Below, one piece after another: positions 10,666-22,760 of a DNA stretch of 64,000 nucleotides. A program made the translations under genes and the position numbers. Below the pieces are notes generated by a model. That model made no database searches. It was not told the origin of the DNA and saw nothing but the letters and a program-made list of their open reading frames with translations. The stretch covers positions 116,682,021-116,746,020 of the forward strand of contig CM045767.1 of assembly GCA_025200525.1 (NCBI GenBank), in the 5' to 3' direction. Within the stretch, counting starts at the first letter, position 1. The number at the start of each line of letters is the position of its first letter. The stretch comes from Camellia lanceoleosa (taxonomy: Eukaryota; Streptophyta; Magnoliopsida; Ericales; Theaceae).

Positions 10666-12707
10666 TCACAATATAAAATTTTAAATATATAATTTCAAAC
10701 AATAAATTTCAAATTTGATTTTATATATATCAAATAACTTATTTTTAATTCAGCATTTAAATTTCAAGAGATTTGATCTAAACTCCCTCATAATAAAACT
10801 TTAATGCATTAAAGACAAATATAAAAAGTTTTCCTTAAAAAGTCCAACACATACCACTATTATCAAAATATTAAACTTTAAAATAATACAACTTTTCATT
10901 TAGATGTCGGTTTTTAATAAAATTAGTATTTTTAAAATTCTCTCATTAAGATCTATCAAATAAGGTTTATGTTAACTACGAAATTTTAAAAAAAATAAAT
11001 AAAATAAAAATTATTACCGTCGAAGTTGATGTAAATAATAATATATTACTCTATTTGACAGTAATATGTTATTTTGTCTCATAATAATATGTTACTCTGA
11101 AAATATTGTCCAAAAAAAATGATATTTTATTTTATCCTTACTCAATTATACGCCTCCTTCTTAGAGGGTTTATGAAGCAAAGTGGGTATTTGGGAAGTGA
11201 CTATTTTTTAAAGTTTTTTGGCTATTTTTATTTTTATTTTTGTGTTTGAAAAGATGGGATGAATTTTTATTTGAATTGTTGTATTGAAAAATGTGTTTGA
11301 AATGATATTTAAAACTGAAATGACAAATTTATCCCTAACCTCGCTTTTTCCAAAATTGATCTAAAGGGGCAAAATTGTCCTTTACCAGCTGTGAGACTAG
11401 ACTGTCACTACACTGTGCCTGACAGTGTAGACTGCCCATTGCCTAGCTGCTTTTCTTCTTCTTTTTTAAATATATATATATATGAATATATATAAATCAT
11501 TAGTTTAGGATACTATTTGAGACTATTTAACTTTTTTAGTATTTAAGACTATTTTAATCTCAAACTTAGATTGCAAAACAGTGCCAAAATAAATTAGTTA
11601 TTATTTTCACCAAATAAGAGTCTAATAAATAAGTTTTGGCTTAATTTCTCAATCTCATATCCTTGACTTTGTTCTCCTAGTACTCGATAACAATAAAATG
11701 ATAAGAACTTTTTGAGTTTATATTAAGCATAAAAGTTAAATATTCATAACAAAAGTTTTTTAATGTAAGCTTTTACCGTTGATCTTGATGACTTCTTAAA
11801 AATAAAAATAAAAATAAAAAATCCTAATCAACTTTTTTTTAAAAATTTTATTTTAGCATAAATTACCACAAATTGAAATTCTTAATTTTAGCACAAATCA
11901 CATCAAAATCTTTAATTTTGACACAAATAACTAGAAATTAAAATCCTTAATTTTAGTAAATCAAAACATAGCATTTTTAACACAAACAAAATATAATATA
12001 AAAAATAAAAAGATACAAAGTGTGAGGGACACGTGACCCTGCGGATCCTCAATAGCTCTGTCTCTACAAATAAATATTTGCAAATACCTTTTTTTTATTG
12101 GTTTGAAGCTTCAAAAAAATAAAAAATAAAAAGTTAAAATGAAAGCACCATGACATTTTGTGAATTTTAACCTCACAAATTTTAGCTGTTATTTCTTTTC
12201 TTAACATTGTTACATCCACACAATTTCTTAATGAGATGGTAAGATAAAATACATATAAAGAGAATTTTAAGGGAATATTTGAATGTGCACTTTTTAAATT
12301 TTACTTGTCACGTCATTAGAGGGTAAATTGTGTAGATAAATCATTTTTCTTCTTTTTCTATAGGCCCATTTTGATTTTATATAGTTAGGAATGTAAAATG
12401 AAATATCTAAAAATAGAAATGAAATTCTTTTTAATCAACACATGCATCATTAGCTTTCTAAAATTACTCAATTCTTCAGAAGGAAAAAATTGATTAGTGT
12501 ACTCTTCAAATATTCCTAATGCGAAACAATGCTAAAAAATATAGAGCAAAAGTATAAACACAAAATCTATAAAATTGTTTGAAATTTTGTTTTCAAAAAC
12601 TCTTTGTTTTTTTTTAAAATTTTAAAACAATATATATTTTTTAGGAAATATCAAAAAATTGTTTACGAGTTTTGAAAACTACATTCGCCCAAAAAATATG
12701 AGAAAAA
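10666..12707. other. AT-rich intergenic DNA, nothing firmly recognised
   Basis: A short island at 11195-11450 (GGGTATTTGGGAAGTGACTA; CAGCTGTGAGACTAGACTGT) may be another GTTTGGGAA-type MITE end. At 11860-11985 an ATTTTAGCACAAATCAC-type motif repeats about every 50 bp (three copies). No gene seen. Confidence 0.45.
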
Positions 12708-13281
12708 AATGTCAATAAGTCCTATTTTTGCTATCAAGATTACGGGTGAGTCCTATCAAATTTCAATATGGATAATTAAGTTCTACTTTTCATAATTTAT
12801 TTCAAAAAAAATCATTTCTTCCTAATGGTGTGTTTTATTCCAATGTCACCCTTATTATATTATTAACAACAATTGTATAAAAAAAATATTTAATTAAAAA
12901 TTACATAAAAAAAGTCATAAATGATAATTTGATCAAAAGAACTATGATATAAGATTAATCATTTTTTGTTATCTCGCATTATCAAAAATAAATTGGTAAA
13001 CAAAATCAAAATGCCTATTTTTGCTAATATTTTTTCTAAGAATCGTGAAAATTATATTGTAACAAATCTATATATTTTTCATAATGTGAGACGGTAGAAA
13101 ATGGTAAATCTCATGTGTATATTTTTTGTTTAATAGAATTTTTTTTTAATTTTAAAAATATTTTTAAATAAATTATTATTCATATTTTAACGTGAAGGTT
13201 AAACTCACAATAAAATATATTATAAAATTTGATAGGGCTTACTTGTAATCTTAATAGCAAAATTATTGGTAATCCTTTCAA
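12708..13281. mobile_element. MITE with CAATAAGTCCTATTTTTGC ends
   Basis: About 570 bp. The left arm CAATAAGTCCTATTTTTGCT, then AAGATTACGGGTGAG and CCTATCAAATTT, pairs with the right end; its reverse complement reads CCAATAATTTTGCTATTAAG, then ATTACAAGTAAG and CCTATCAAATTT. Arms of at least 55 bp. The interior is AT-rich and non-coding. Confidence 0.78.
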
Positions 13282-14157
13282 AAATATATTGATATGAAAG
13301 TAATTCAGTCTGTTTAGTTTGAGTTTTTTGAATTAAGTTTTTTGAAAATTCAGTTTTTTAATTTTCGTGTTTTTTTGTTTTTACTGAATATTTTTAAAAT
13401 TTTAAATATTTTTTTTTTTACTTTTTTAGATGCACCTTACTTAGATGTATCTAAAAAGTAAAAAATTGTGAAAAAATATTTTAAAATTTTAATAAATACA
13501 TAAAAATACAAAAAATGTATTGAATTCTCATATTTTTTTTTATATTTTTGATATTTAGTGAATTTTTAAAAGGTTTTTTTCATAATTTTTTTACTTTTTA
13601 AGTATATTTATGTTAAGTATGTCTAAAAAGTAAAAAAAATTACTTAAAATATTTAAAAAATTCAATAAAAACAAAAAAATATAAAAAATGAGAAAATAAA
13701 ATTTTTTAAAAAGTGTTTTTAAAAAAACACAACCAAGCAAGCGGATTGATTTTTTTTTCAAACTTTTTGTTGTTTTTGTTTTCAAAAACATAAAAAAACA
13801 CACACCCAAAAAAAAAAAAGAAAGGGAAACGAGCGTGCCCTTATATGCAAACAATGACCTATATATCTATGTCAATTAAAGCGCATAGATAATTGTTGTC
13901 TGTGGGTTTTGCTTATGGGCTGACTTACCCATTCAACACTAATTAATCAAATGCTTATTATAAACTTTGGATGTTAATGACAATTGACCTTTAAATTAAA
14001 TTAATCTATCTCTTGACAGTAACCCCAATCAATCATTTAAATGGATCGTACAAGTCACAGTTTACTCCATATATATTACTCTTGATATTTTAAAATTAAT
14101 CAGTATTTTAAGAGTAATTTCGAAACGCATGGAATATAAAATTATTAAGTATTTTTA
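13282..14157. other. AT-rich DNA with local palindromes
   Basis: Blocks ACTTTTTAGATG / ATCTAAAAAGT (13423-13460) and ACTTTTTAAGTA / GTCTAAAAAGT (13588-13630) form small hairpins and probably belong to one degenerate inverted-repeat element of about 450 bp. The 87-residue Phe/Leu-rich frame on the minus strand is a by-product of the A/T runs. No gene. Confidence 0.4.
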
Positions 14158-14787
14158 GGGATAAATTACACAAATAGTCCTTATAGTTTGGAACTTGTGT
14201 CACTTTAGTTCTTGATTTTTCAATTGTGACACATTTGACCTTGAATTTTGAATCTTGTTCAAAATAAGAACAATTGAAGATATCATTAAATTTTTCAATG
14301 ATAAAATTGTTAATTTAATAAAATATAAACTAATTTGAAAAAAATAAATGTCAAACGAATATTTTTGAATTTTTAAAAATTATTTCTACTTACTAAAAAT
14401 AAAATTATATAAAATTGATAAATTTTTTAGACATTTATTTATTTTTTTTACCAAATTAATTTTGATTATGTGTTTGGATGATGATCATGTAAAATTAATT
14501 TTAAAAAATTAATCATGTAATTTTTGTTAATTTTACATAATTTTATCATTGGTGGATAAAAATAATTTTTAAAAAATTAAAAATATTTTGTTGACATTTA
14601 TTTTTGTCAAATTAGTTTATATTTTATCAAATTGACGATTTTACCCTTGAAAAATCTAATAATATTTTCAATTGTCCTTATTTGGAACAAAATTCAAAAT
14701 TCAAAGTCAAATATGTCACAATTAAAAAAATTAAGGACTAAAATGACACAAATCCCAAACTATAGAGACTATTAATATAATTAACCC
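14158..14787. mobile_element. 630-bp MITE with 8-bp target duplication TATTTTTA
   Basis: Exact flanking repeats TATTTTTA at 14150-14157 and 14788-14795 bound an element starting GGGATAAATTACACAAATAG and ending with a sequence whose reverse complement is GGGTTAATTATATTAATAGT. The pairing continues through CTATAGTTTGGGA, TGTCA, TTAGTCCTTAATTTTT and TTCAATTGT, giving arms of well over 150 bp. An 8-bp duplication fits hAT-type insertion. Non-coding. Confidence 0.9.
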
Positions 14788-14795
14788 TATTTTTA

Positions 14796-15179
14796 GAGTA
14801 ATTTTGTAATGCATATATACGGGGACGGAGTCAATGAAAGTTTAGGGGAAAGGGGCACGGGACCCCCTTAATTTTTTGAAAATTATACTAGTACTTACAA
14901 ATACAAAAAGTATATATCTCTAATACATCCCCAGTAAAATTATATTAGTGCTCCAACTGAATTATTTTAAGGTACTTAATATTTTAAAATTTTGAAAAAG
15001 AACCTCTTATATGATGTTTTTAAAAAAGAATAATAATATACAAATATAATACTCATACAAAAATTGTATACATAATGAGTTGGGATACCGTGATTCCTTC
15101 ATTTTCAATCAAAATATCAATTATTATCCTTGTAGTTTCACAAATGTCATTGACATATTATTCTAATAAATTTTTTTGA
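14796..15179. other. AT-rich spacer, nothing recognised
   Basis: No reading frame or repeat boundary that I can support. Confidence 0.5.
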
Positions 15180-15552
15180 CCGTGCTAGGGAGCTCGAAAA
15201 CGAGCTCCCCCGAATCCCCCTAATCTTAATTTTTTTTTTTAGAAGTAGAGAAGAAGAGAAGGGAGGAGGAGGAAGGAGGAGGAGGAGGAGTGGATTGGAG
15301 GGGGCCATAACAATGGGAGGAGGCGGAGGCGGAGGCGGCATGGAGGCTGCTTGATCGGAGGCGGCCATTTGGTGACGATCTCTTCTCTCTTCCCCTCTTC
15401 TTCTCTCTTTCTCTCCATCTCCCTCCAAGCTGTTGCAGAATCGAACATGGAAGAAGAAAAAAGAAAAGAACAACAAAAAAAAAAAAATCTCCAAAACGAC
15501 GTTGTTTTGGGGATTAGGGAGATTAGAGGGGGGCCAAATTCGAGCTCTCAAA
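15180..15552. other. GA/CT-rich island bounded by inverted GAGCTC...CCCCTAATCT ends
   Basis: A G+C-rich, strongly purine-biased block in AT-rich DNA. The left end (GAGCTCCCCCGAATCCCCCT, then AATCTT) is mirrored at the right (reverse complement GAGCTCGAATTTGGCCCCCC, then TCTAATCTCCC). An inner palindrome CCAAAACGACGTTGTTTTGG lies at 15491-15510. Proline- and Arg/Glu-rich frames (up to 134 residues) occur in several phases on both strands. I think this is a non-autonomous element or a captured 5' UTR rather than a gene. Confidence 0.45.
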
Positions 15553-16248
15553 CATTATTCAAATTTTTTTTATATGAATTTTAACTAAGGCATTTGATTT
15601 AGTGGTTGTGTGACACCATTTGTAGTGTAAGGTCTCAAGTTTAATTTATATTGAGAGTAGCCTGATACCATTTACAGTAGTTTTGGGGTTAGAAAGTGCC
15701 CCTATATCAAATTCCTAAATCCGCCATACATGGTGACTATTCTTCTTATTGAATCAAAGGCATTATGTCAACATATTAAAACAAATATGATATGATTATA
15801 ATGTTATCGAAATGTGATTACACAAAAAATGTTATTCATATAAAAAACATCACAAGAATGATGTGGCAATACCATTTTGGTAAATAAATATCATCGTGAT
15901 GGGTGTTTTGTTTTATGTATAGAAATTATATATGAAATTTTTATTTGTATATTATTACTCTATTAAATAAATTGTCTATTCAACAATAGAACTGCAAATG
16001 AACTAAGTCAAGTAAGTAGATTATTCAAATTTAATATCAAAACAACAAACAAACTTTAAATTCAAATAATAAACCAATTTTTAACAAATTTTTAACAAAC
16101 TAAATACAAATTAAGTTTGAGGAACATGATTTTATAGGGCATATAAGTGTACCGAGTCAAGTAATGGGTTGTTAAACCTTGACCATAAAACTCGACGAAC
16201 ATAAAATTATGTTTAAGTTTAACTTATTTATATAATTAGGTCTCGTTT
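15553..16248. other. AT-rich spacer, nothing firmly recognised
   Basis: No gene seen. The last three bases (16246-16248, TTA) are repeated after the next element. Confidence 0.5.
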
Positions 16249-16363
16249 AGGAACATGCTATTTTAGTAATTCTTTGACTTTTTACGAATAAATGTACAGA
16301 AAAAAAGAGAGAGTGATGTGACAACTTATTGTATTTTTTTGACTTTTTGACCCAAATAAGACC
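16249..16363. mobile_element. Tourist-like MITE with TTA target duplication
   Basis: A 115-bp element starting GGTCTCGTTTAGGAACATGC, with the reverse complement of its right end reading GGTCTTATTTGGG. It is flanked by TTA on both sides (16246-16248 and 16364-16366). It shares the GTTT(A/G)GGAACA end and the GACTTTTTG interior with the elements at 2224-2698. The TTA duplication and GG-starting ends fit PIF/Harbinger. Confidence 0.75.
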
Positions 16364-17066
16364 TTAGTCAATCTTAAACAACTTTTTAATGAGTTAAATA
16401 TGAATTGAATTTGAGTAACTTGATTCGTTTAACTGTCTTGCTGAACTAACTCCATAAATAAATAAATAAAAATTCGAATTATTGAATTGGGGTGAAGTGA
16501 GCCCACGAAATCCAATAATACATCCAAACTAGACAGAAGATTTTCTCTGTAACAATCCAATTAAATAAATAATAATAAACAACACGTTGACCCGGTGCAG
16601 AGTTGATGTCAACAAATTACTCCAAATGCATACTTACACCTCGTAATCTTCCTCAATTTTTTAGTTGCTGGGAAGCTTCCTAGAAAGCACAAAAGTTCAA
16701 CCAAACTTCAATTTTTTATTTTTTTTGTGTTTTTTTTTAATAAACATTTGGGTGTGATATTAGATTTTTATATTCAATCCTATGAACACCAAAAATTAAA
16801 TAAAGTTGTTGGCGGCATGCGTTTCTCGTCAGTTGTCTACAAATTTATATTAAAACTCACAAGAGACTTGCAGCACATTAGATTAAACAAAGATTATTAT
16901 TATTATTTTTATTTGTAGGTAGACATTAATAGAATCCATATTAATAAATAGGGTTAATTGCACCACAATCCTTAATTATTTGCGAACATGGTTTATCTTG
17001 TCTGCAGACTAGATCATATTATTTGGGTTCGTGGAACTCATCACAGTTTCATCTTAATATTTCAAA
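16364..17066. other. AT-rich spacer, nothing recognised
   Basis: No supported gene; a 63-residue frame at 16727-16918 matches nothing I know. Confidence 0.45.
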
Positions 17067-17411
17067 GGGAAAATTAAAAATATACTTTCTGAAATTTGTT
17101 TAAAATACAGATTGGTCTTTGTAATTTGAAAAATTATAAATATCTCATTGTCAGAATTTTTTATTTAACATAATTAACTAAAAAAATGAAATTTATAATT
17201 TCTTTCCTATACAATAATAAAATTATTTAAATTATTAATTGAAACAAATTTCTAATATCATTAAAAATTGTTAGTTGATTTGATAATTTATTAATAAAAA
17301 TGACAATTTGTTATAAAATTAGAAACCTCAGCGGTGGAATATAATTTCCAAAATCACAAGAGGTGATTCGTATTTTAATTAAATTTCAAGAGGTATATTT
17401 ATAATTTACCC
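17067..17411. mobile_element. MITE with GGG(A/T)AAATTA(A/T)AAATATAC ends
   Basis: The left arm GGGAAAATTAAAAATATACT, then TGAAATTTG and AAAATAC, mirrors the right end, whose reverse complement is GGGGTAAATTATAAATATAC, then TTGAAATTTAATTAAAATAC. About 345 bp, non-coding. The target duplication is not clear. Confidence 0.7.
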
Positions 17412-17756
17412 CAACGTTATTTTATTACATTTGTCTCTCAAAAATTAATGGTCTAGTTTTTAAATAATATTTGGCTTTCATTTTTTGGCAAATGAACAAT
17501 TATGGTATTGTAGTCTAAAAAATAGAAGGTTTGAATTATCGAGGTGAAACCCATGGTGGGCTCCATGGGATCAAATAGCACGGTGCAATCTAGTTTGTGA
17601 ACTAGAGCCAAACTGCACTCTTGTGAATATCAACTTACTCATTTATCTATGAACACATACATTTTGACTCAATTATGAAAATATATCACTTTTATCTCTC
17701 TAAATCACTTTCAGAATGGATGTATTTGTATGATTTTTCTAAATGAATAGGTCAAT
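17412..17756. other. Spacer, nothing recognised
   Basis: No gene or repeat boundary supported. Confidence 0.45.
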
Positions 17757-18690
17757 GGCCCCGTTTGGTAAAGTTGTGGAAAAATAATTATAGATTATAG
17801 CTTAACAGATTATGACTTATAGCCGTGAGCATAAGCTGTTAACTTGTTTGGTGCAGTTGTGAGATTATGGATTTAAACAGCAGAGTAGTGTTTGGTTAAT
17901 AAGATGTAAAATAACTTTTTATTGTATAATTGTCTTTTCTGCCCTTATATGATATAAAAATGATTATTTTGTCATTTTTTTCGGTTTTAATTTTAAAAAA
18001 AAAATCATTAATAAAAGTTAATATAATTAGTATTAATTAGTATCAATTAATATAAAAATTGATACATTTGCTAAAAATGTAATGGAAGTAATATTGTCAC
18101 AATTATTTTCCATTATAAATTAATTAGTATCAATTAATTGCTTAATTAGTATCAATTAATACTAAAATTATTAATCAATATCAATTAATGGCTTAATTAG
18201 TCTCAATTAATATTAAAATTATTAATTAGTATAAATTAATATTAATATTTAATTTTTATTAGTATCAATTAATATTAATAATCAACAATTGTTATTAATT
18301 AGTATCAATTAATAATTAATTCATTACAAAAGTATATAATATTAATTTATTAATAATTAATACCAACTAATATTGATTTTTTTAATTAATATTGATTTTT
18401 TTTCTTTTTCTTTAGAAATATACAATTTTTTATTTTTTAATTAATATTAATATTAATTACTATTAATATTTGGGTATTGACGAAGGCATTTAAGTAATTT
18501 TAGCCCCCCACACCAGCTGTGCGCTTAAGTCAAAAATTTAAGCACCCCCTGACCAGCTTTTGAGATAAGCTAAGAAATAGCTTGATTTAAGTTATAAGCT
18601 GGATAACTTAAACTGCACCAAACACAAGATTTTAGCTTAAATTAAGCTAAAAGCTGAAATAAGTAACTTATAAGCTCTACCAAACAAGCC
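17757..18690. mobile_element. Long non-autonomous DNA element with GTTTGGTA ends, copy A (934 bp)
   Basis: It begins GGCCCCGTTTGGTAAAGTTG and ends with CTCTACCAAACAAGCC. A second, inner inverted pair (GTTTGGTGCAGTTGTGA near 17858; AACTGCACCAAACACA near 18613) lies inside both ends. The interior is dominated by AATTAGTATCAATTAAT repeats in both senses. A near-identical but 3'-truncated copy is inserted in the Tat element at 25563-26652. Non-coding. Confidence 0.85.
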
Positions 18691-18855
18691 TAATATGAAC
18701 AGATTCATAAATGAGAAAGTAAAGTGATATTCATGGCTAGTTAAACTAGTTTTCGTATTTGTATAATTAACCTTAATAAATATGCATGGAATATGTTGGT
18801 TTCGTGTCTTAAAAAAAAAAAAAAAAAAGATTGATCAAAATTTGTTTATGTATAG

Positions 18856-19374
18856 TGTAGGGACATAATTTTTGAATGACAACATGTGGTCGAGGTGGCA
18901 CCGAAGTGTCAGTCGATGTGCCACGTGTCCTGGTCATGATGCCGAGATAATCTACGAGAATACTGGAATTCAGGATAAACGGATAAGGGACAAGAGTCTT
19001 AGAATTGGAGAGGACTTCAGTTTGGATAAAGATAAGACTCTTAGAGAGTTTATCCCAATCTAATTGGGAGTCCAAAATTAACATTAAGACAGAATCCATT
19101 GAAGTTAGGCTTCTACTGGGATTAGGTCAGTGTTGACTATAAAAGAGAGGTACCCTCGTGGGTCTAAGGTACGTTTTTTGTATTCTGAATAGTGAGTTAA
19201 GCACTTTTGCTATCTTTGAGAGATAACTGACCTGATCATCGGAGTGCCCCCGGGTAGACGAACTACTGCCGGAATCTCTTCTTTCTGTGACAGGTTGTTC
19301 GAGCTTAATCTATTCTGCCGGTGCTCTCCAGCTGAGTACCAGTTTGGCAGTGTGGTAAAAAATCGACTCACACA
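18856..19374 (+). repeat. 5' LTR of a Tat-lineage Ty3 retrotransposon
   Basis: About 519 bp from TGTAGGGACATAATTTTT to CGACTCACACA, immediately before the primer-binding site. A TATA-type promoter (TTGACTATAAAAGAGAGG) sits at about 19133-19150, so transcription would start near 19175. The right edge is certain from the primer-binding site. The left edge is the best TG and cannot be verified, because no second LTR was found in the window. Confidence 0.7.
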
Positions 19375-19377
19375 ATT

Positions 19378-19395
19378 TGGCGCCGTCTGTGGGAA
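19378..19395 (+). promoter_or_regulatory. Primer-binding site of the Tat element
   Basis: TGGCGCCGTCTGTGGGAA follows the LTR end after three bases. TGGCGCC(G) starts complementary to a tRNA 3' end are standard for Tat/Athila-type plant Ty3 elements. It fixes the element as plus-strand. Confidence 0.85.
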
Positions 19396-19408
19396 GATAG
19401 GAGAATAG

Positions 19409-21115
19409 ATGGCCAACAACGGATAGAAAGAGAAGGTTGGGGACGACATTCCTACTGGGAGTGGGAAACATATTGACCTTGACGTTGAAGAAGACAACTG
19501 CAACAAAGAGACTCGTGATAAGAATCACGGAGAAAAGGACGTCGGCCAAGAGGGCGACGTACCAAAGAAATCAGACCGAAGCGGGTATTATAACGAGGAC
19601 GACCTCCAGGTATGGAAAGAAAGATGCCTGCGGAGGGACGACGAGATGAAGGAAATGGCAAACAAATTGGCGAACCTGCAAACAGTCGTTAACTTCATGA
19701 TGTAGAACTATGTCATACAGCTACCATTCCTGTTACAAGATACGCCAATTCCAACGGCCAAGAAAGATGCCCAAAAAAATGGGTAGAAAACAGTCCCTAC
19801 AGTCCCCCAGCACACCAGGACCGAGAAACACTCTCACTGACCTTCAAGGGAGATCGGGCAAAGAGAGTCAAGAAGGGGGGATTCTCGGAGGATGCATCGT
19901 AGCAAGGAAGTTCAAGGGCAAGAGCTGTGTTTTGATGCTACTAATGGAGAAAGGTCCAAGAGGACTCATAATGATACTGGGAGTAGCGCACCAAAAAGGT
20001 TGAAATCCATCGGCATGTTCAAGGGCAAGAGCTATGTTTCGATGCAACTAATGGAGAAAGGTCCAAGAGGACTCATAATGATACTGGGAGTAGCGCACCA
20101 AAAATGTTGAAATCCGTTGATAGCCGAGCGCCTAGACGGACCAAGGAGGATCTGAGGGATTACCTCCAGAGAAAGCAACAAGATGCCGAGGTAACTTCAT
20201 TGGTCAAGCCAAGAACGCCGTTCTCGTTAGAATTGGACAAACTCGAAGCCCTGAAGAGGTTTAACATGCCGAGATTCCAAATATACGACGGTAATTCGGA
20301 CCCCAACTTTCACGTCGGTTTGTACCTGAACTCAATGGCATTGTACACTGGGAACGAGCCGTTGCTTTGCAAGGTGTTCCCCTCATCCTTTGGGGAAATT
20401 GCATCGGACTGGTTTCATAAGTTGTCGAAAGGAACTGTGAAAACTTGGGAAGGCCTGGCCGAGATGTTTGCGGCCAGGTTCGTGACAAACAAGCTACAGC
20501 CATTGAGGGTGGACGCCTTGATGGCCTTGAAAATCGGCGAGGACGAAAGCCTTAAGGCCTATACCAAAAGGTATTATGAGGTATTCAACTGAATACTAGG
20601 ATACAACCAAGAGGTGGCGGTTGTATCGTTTAAGAACGGCTTGAAATATGACTACCTGCTTCGAAAATCGCTGGCAAAGACATTCCCGAAAAGCATGAAG
20701 GAGCTTATGGCCAGGATAGAAAAGTATGCCACGGCCGAGGAGGACACGCCGAGGACAAAGGCGTCGAAACAAGAGAAAAAAAGTGGCTTGTCGAAGCGAG
20801 GCCGAGGTGATAGTGGATACAATAAGCAAGAGATAGGATTAAGGGCTGCACAGGCAGTCACAACCGTATTCCGAATCTTGGTCTACAAAGTCTTGAAGAA
20901 AATCCGAAATCAGCCCTATTACAGAACACCAGCAAGGGTGCCGGGTTATGGGAAGAAGCCTTGGCAAGCACTGTGCTTACCACAATGAAGCTGGACATCT
21001 GATTCAGGGGTGCAGAGCCCTGAAGGCACATCTGGAAGACTTGGTAAGACAGGGCCATTTAAGGGATCTAGTAGATAAGGCTAGGACAAGGGAAGAGCAG
21101 GCCAGGTTGCCCTAG
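19409..21115 (+). pseudogene. Gag of the Tat element, broken
   Basis: Starts ATG GCC AAC AAC at 19409, 35 bases after the LTR. An acidic/basic N-terminal part (DLQVWKERCLRRDDEMKEMA) leads into the retrotransposon Gag domain (about 20225-20700: FNMPRFQIYDGNSDPNFHV, SFGEIASDWFHKL, EMFAARFVTNK), then a Lys/Arg-rich tail. Damage: in-frame TAG near 19424 and 19703 and TGA at 20590, plus a 107-bp duplication at 19911-20124 that moves the rest into another phase. Upstream codons are in phase 2 and downstream ones in phase 1; removing one 107-bp copy reconciles them. No intact zinc knuckle was seen. Role in the family: capsid of the transposition particle. Confidence 0.85.
19911..20124 (+). repeat. 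107-bp tandem duplication inside gag
   Basis: TTCAAGGGCAAGAGCTGTGT at 19911 recurs at 20018 as TTCAAGGGCAAGAGCTATGT, and identity continues through GGAGAAAGGTCCAAGAGGAC and GGGAGTAGCGCACCAAAAA. The period is 107, not a multiple of three, so it shifts the frame. Few differences separate the copies, so it is young relative to the other damage. Confidence 0.92.
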
Positions 21116-21301
21116 GCACCAGCAGCACCGCCACCCCCAACACTGCAACCGCAAGCAGGCGGACCTCGAGTGATCAATGTGATTCACTCAAAGGTCAATG
21201 AGAACGAAATATGTGGGGAGACTCAGAAGGTAAAGCACTTGCAGCATGTGTACTAGGTCCGTCAGAAAAGACCTAGGGCAGATGAGTGCTAAGGACCAGT
21301 G

Positions 21302-22760
21302 GTGTCCTTTACTGAAGACGACTTAGAGATGGTGCAACATCCACACAACGATGCCTTGGTAATATCTCTCCAGATTGGAGAGTGCCAAGTGAAGCGCATC
21401 TTAGTTGACTAGGGCAGCTCTTCTGACATCGTGTATGTCAGGTGTTACAAGGAGCTTGGCCTTCACCAAGATGATCTGGAGCAGTCCAAATGGCCCAATG
21501 GTTGGGTTCAATGGAACATCAACATGGCCCCTGGGAGCAGTGAGTTTGGAGGTGTAGGCTGGCACCAAGAAGATAAAAACAGAATTCACCATAATCGATA
21601 CCCCCTTCCCCTACAACGCTATCTTGGGAAGGCCATGACTACATACAATGGAGGCTGTTCCCTCAACATTGCATCGGCTATTGCGGTTCCCAACAGAGCA
21701 TGGAATAGAAGAGGTCAGAGGGGATCAGGTGCAGGCAAAGAATTGCTCCATGGCAGCAATAAAATCTACCTGCAACATACGAGAAGTAGAAACAGCAAAG
21801 ATCAAGGACGATGACGAGGATGTGGAAGTCCTGGAGGACATCGGCAAAAACCCAGTCGAGAAGAGTGAAGAAGCCTTGAAGAAAAACTTTGTCCAGCAAG
21901 GGAATGAAGAACGCTTCTTCCTTCTAGGCTCAGGCTTGGCTGAGGAAGAGGAAAAAAGGCTAGAGACATTCTTGAGAGCAAACATTGAGGTGTTTGCCTG
22001 GACACCATACAAGATGCTTGGCATTGACACCAAGGTCACTTGCCATAGACTAAATGTGGACAGGTCGGCCAAACCTGTAATCTAGCAAGCAAGGAGGCCA
22101 ATGTTAATGCATGTTGAGGCAGTAGAAGAGGAAGTGAGCAAACTTTTGGAGGCCAGAGCCATTCGAGAGGTAAACTACCTAACATGGCTATCAAACACGA
22201 TCATCGTGAAGAAAAAGAATGGAAAGTGGAGGGTCTGTGTAGACTTCACCAGCCTGAACAAGGCTTGTCCCAAAGATTGTTTCCCATTACCCAAGATTGA
22301 CCAATTGGTGGATGCCACTTCAGGGCATAGAAGAATGAGCTTCCTGGATGCCTACTGGGGGTACTATTAGATAGCCATGTACCCCCTAGATGAGGAAAAG
22401 ACTGCATTTATCATCCCAAAATGGCTGTATTGCTATAGAGTAATGCCTTTTGGGTTGAAAGATAGAGGAGCAACTTACCAAAGGTTGGTGACTAAGATGT
22501 TCAGACATCTAATTGGCAGAACGGTGGAGGTATACATAGATGACGTGGTCGTGAAGACCAAGGAACCTAAGGATCATCTGGAAGACTTAAAGGCAGTTTT
22601 TGACATCCTTAAAACATATCGACTCTGACTCAATGCATCGAAGTGCGCATTTGGAGTTGGGTCTAATAAGTTGTTGGGATACTTGGTAACCAGAAGAGGC
22701 ATTGAGGCAAGCTCGGATTAGATCAAAGCCATCTTAGAACTGAAGAGCCCAACATCGGTA
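21302..22760 (+). pseudogene. Protease and reverse transcriptase of the Tat element, broken
   Basis: Protease (21302-21690): VKRILVD, stop, GSSSDIVY, where the residue after the catalytic Asp is normally Gln (CAG to TAG); then FNGTSTWPLGAVSLEV and PFPYNAILGRP in the next phase, with TAG and TGA at expected Gln and Trp codons. Reverse transcriptase (about 21900-22760, one phase): FFLLGSGLAEEEEK, VFAWTPYKMLGID, SNTIIVKKKNGKWRVCVDF, CFPLPKIDQLVDATSGH, SFLDAYWGYY, YRVMPFGLKD, and the catalytic VEVYIDDVVVKTK (YIDD box), then [10 protein letters not shown]. Several in-frame stops. Family role: polyprotein cleavage and cDNA synthesis. Confidence 0.9.

Noticed and set aside
10336..10684. Val-rich and His/Tyr-rich frames on both strands
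   Set aside because: Both arise from the same ACC/ATC trinucleotide tract.
15147..15584. Pro- and Glu/Arg-rich frames up to 134 codons
   Set aside because: Open in several phases on both strands because of purine bias; no consistent coding signal.
18815..18835. Poly-A run before the Tat LTR as the tail of a LINE or SINE
   Set aside because: No LINE reading frame, Pol III boxes or target duplication nearby.
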